Below are positions 63,818 to 64,000 of a DNA stretch of 64,000 nt, in pieces. The notes below the pieces were generated by a model. The model did not search any database and was not told where the DNA came from. It was given only the letters and a program-made list of their open reading frames with translations. The translations under genes and the position numbers were made by a program. Positions within the stretch are counted from its first letter, which is position 1. The number at the start of each line of letters is the position of its first letter. The DNA comes from an uncultured Tateyamaria sp. (GTDB lineage: Bacteria > Pseudomonadota > Alphaproteobacteria > Rhodobacterales > Rhodobacteraceae): assembly GCF_947503705.1 (NCBI RefSeq), contig NZ_CANNES010000004.1:268326-332325 (forward strand), written 5' to 3'.

Positions 63818-64000
63818 CTAGGGTCAGGACCCATTGATTTCCGGGCGACGGCGTGATTCACGGTTCGAAAAACGAGTGGTGAACATGTCTGGTCTTTTCT
63901 GGCTAACGGATACGCAGATGGCACGTCTTGAGCCCTTTTTTCCCAAGTCACACGGCAAGCCCCGCGTCGATGACCGGCGGGTCTTGAGTGGGATTATCTT
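63818..64000 (+). mobile_element. IS5-family insertion sequence, left end (continues beyond window)
   Basis: The element appears to start at the CTAG at 63818-63821, followed by the palindrome GGGTCAGGACCC (63821-63832), and contains the transposase start at 63885. The right end is outside the window, so terminal inverted repeats cannot be confirmed. CTAG fits the YTAR-type targets of this IS5 subgroup. Confidence 0.65.
63885..64000 (+). CDS. IS5-family transposase, N-terminal part (cut by window edge)
   Basis: The first 38 residues read MSGLFWLTDTQMARLEPFF and continue with PKSHGKPRVDDRRVLSGII, a typical start of IS5-family (IS427-like) transposase OrfA in alphaproteobacteria. The frame is open to the end of the window. 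GTGG and GAAC lie before the ATG but no strong ribosome site is seen. Confidence 0.85.
   Translation, partial: MSGLFWLTDTQMARLEPFFPKSHGKPRVDDRRVLSGII

Noticed and set aside
63625..63951. 108-codon minus-strand frame running across the IS boundary
   Set aside because: Its first half lies inside the IS left end, so it is chimeric. The GC-richer part at 63720-63817 could be a gene remnant but I cannot identify it.

Overview
The window looks like a chromosomal segment of a marine alphaproteobacterium of the Rhodobacterales (Roseobacter group). It is GC-rich until about 62.1 kb. The main grounds are the four-subunit sarcosine oxidase operon soxBDAG, the nrdR-ribD / ribE-(GHNRGP protein)-ribB-ribH-nusB arrangement, several TRAP transporters, a Tad-type pilin trio behind a CtrA-like site, and familiar neighbours such as rpoD and dnaG. 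No genus is claimed.

Layout. 1-5.6 kb: an SppA peptidase, an ABC-2 exporter pair, a CoxG-like protein, a DMT exporter and a quinone reductase. 6-7.5 kb: a LuxR solo and two small secreted proteins. 7.8-17.6 kb: riboflavin genes on the minus strand, split by three plus-strand capsule genes (kpsS, a Wza/KpsD-like lipoprotein, kpsC). 17.7-23.5 kb: housekeeping genes (nrdR, yjbQ-like, hlyU-like, rpoD, dnaG). 23.5-28.6 kb: soxBDAG. 28.8-35.7 kb: a secreted SGNH-like protein, a class III cyclase, glutamate dehydrogenase and three TadG/TadE-like genes.

36-60.4 kb is a run of catabolic modules, each with its own transport or regulation. (a) 36.2-40.3 kb: an FAD amine/amino-acid oxidase-like protein, a uronate-dehydrogenase-like SDR, a metal-site-deficient M19 homologue and a beta-hydroxyacid dehydrogenase. 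(b) 40.4-50.4 kb: a minus-strand operon (FAH hydrolase, nitroreductase, OsmC, TRAP dctPQM, intradiol dioxygenase) divergent from YciI, a GntR regulator, malonyl-CoA decarboxylase and malonyl-CoA synthetase, with a 14-bp perfect palindrome between them. (c) 50.4-60.4 kb: an RpiR regulator plus TAXI-type TRAP transporter and Usp, divergent from a dimethylglycine-dehydrogenase-like protein, a BKACE, a GNAT and a class III aminotransferase. Between the two arms of (c) lie overlapping -35 boxes on opposite strands, and each predicted -10 is covered by a TGAAAC/GTTTCA inverted repeat. Module (c) is the best candidate for an undescribed pathway: import, N-demethylation, transamination and beta-keto-acid cleavage of an unknown N-methylated beta-amino acid.

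60.4-62.1 kb holds a divergent GlxA-type regulator and DJ-1/PfpI protein. After 62.1 kb the composition changes to AT-rich sequence with almost no coding signal, one plausible small membrane protein, and the left end of an IS5-family element that runs off the window. I found no tRNA, rRNA, CRISPR array or FMN riboswitch.
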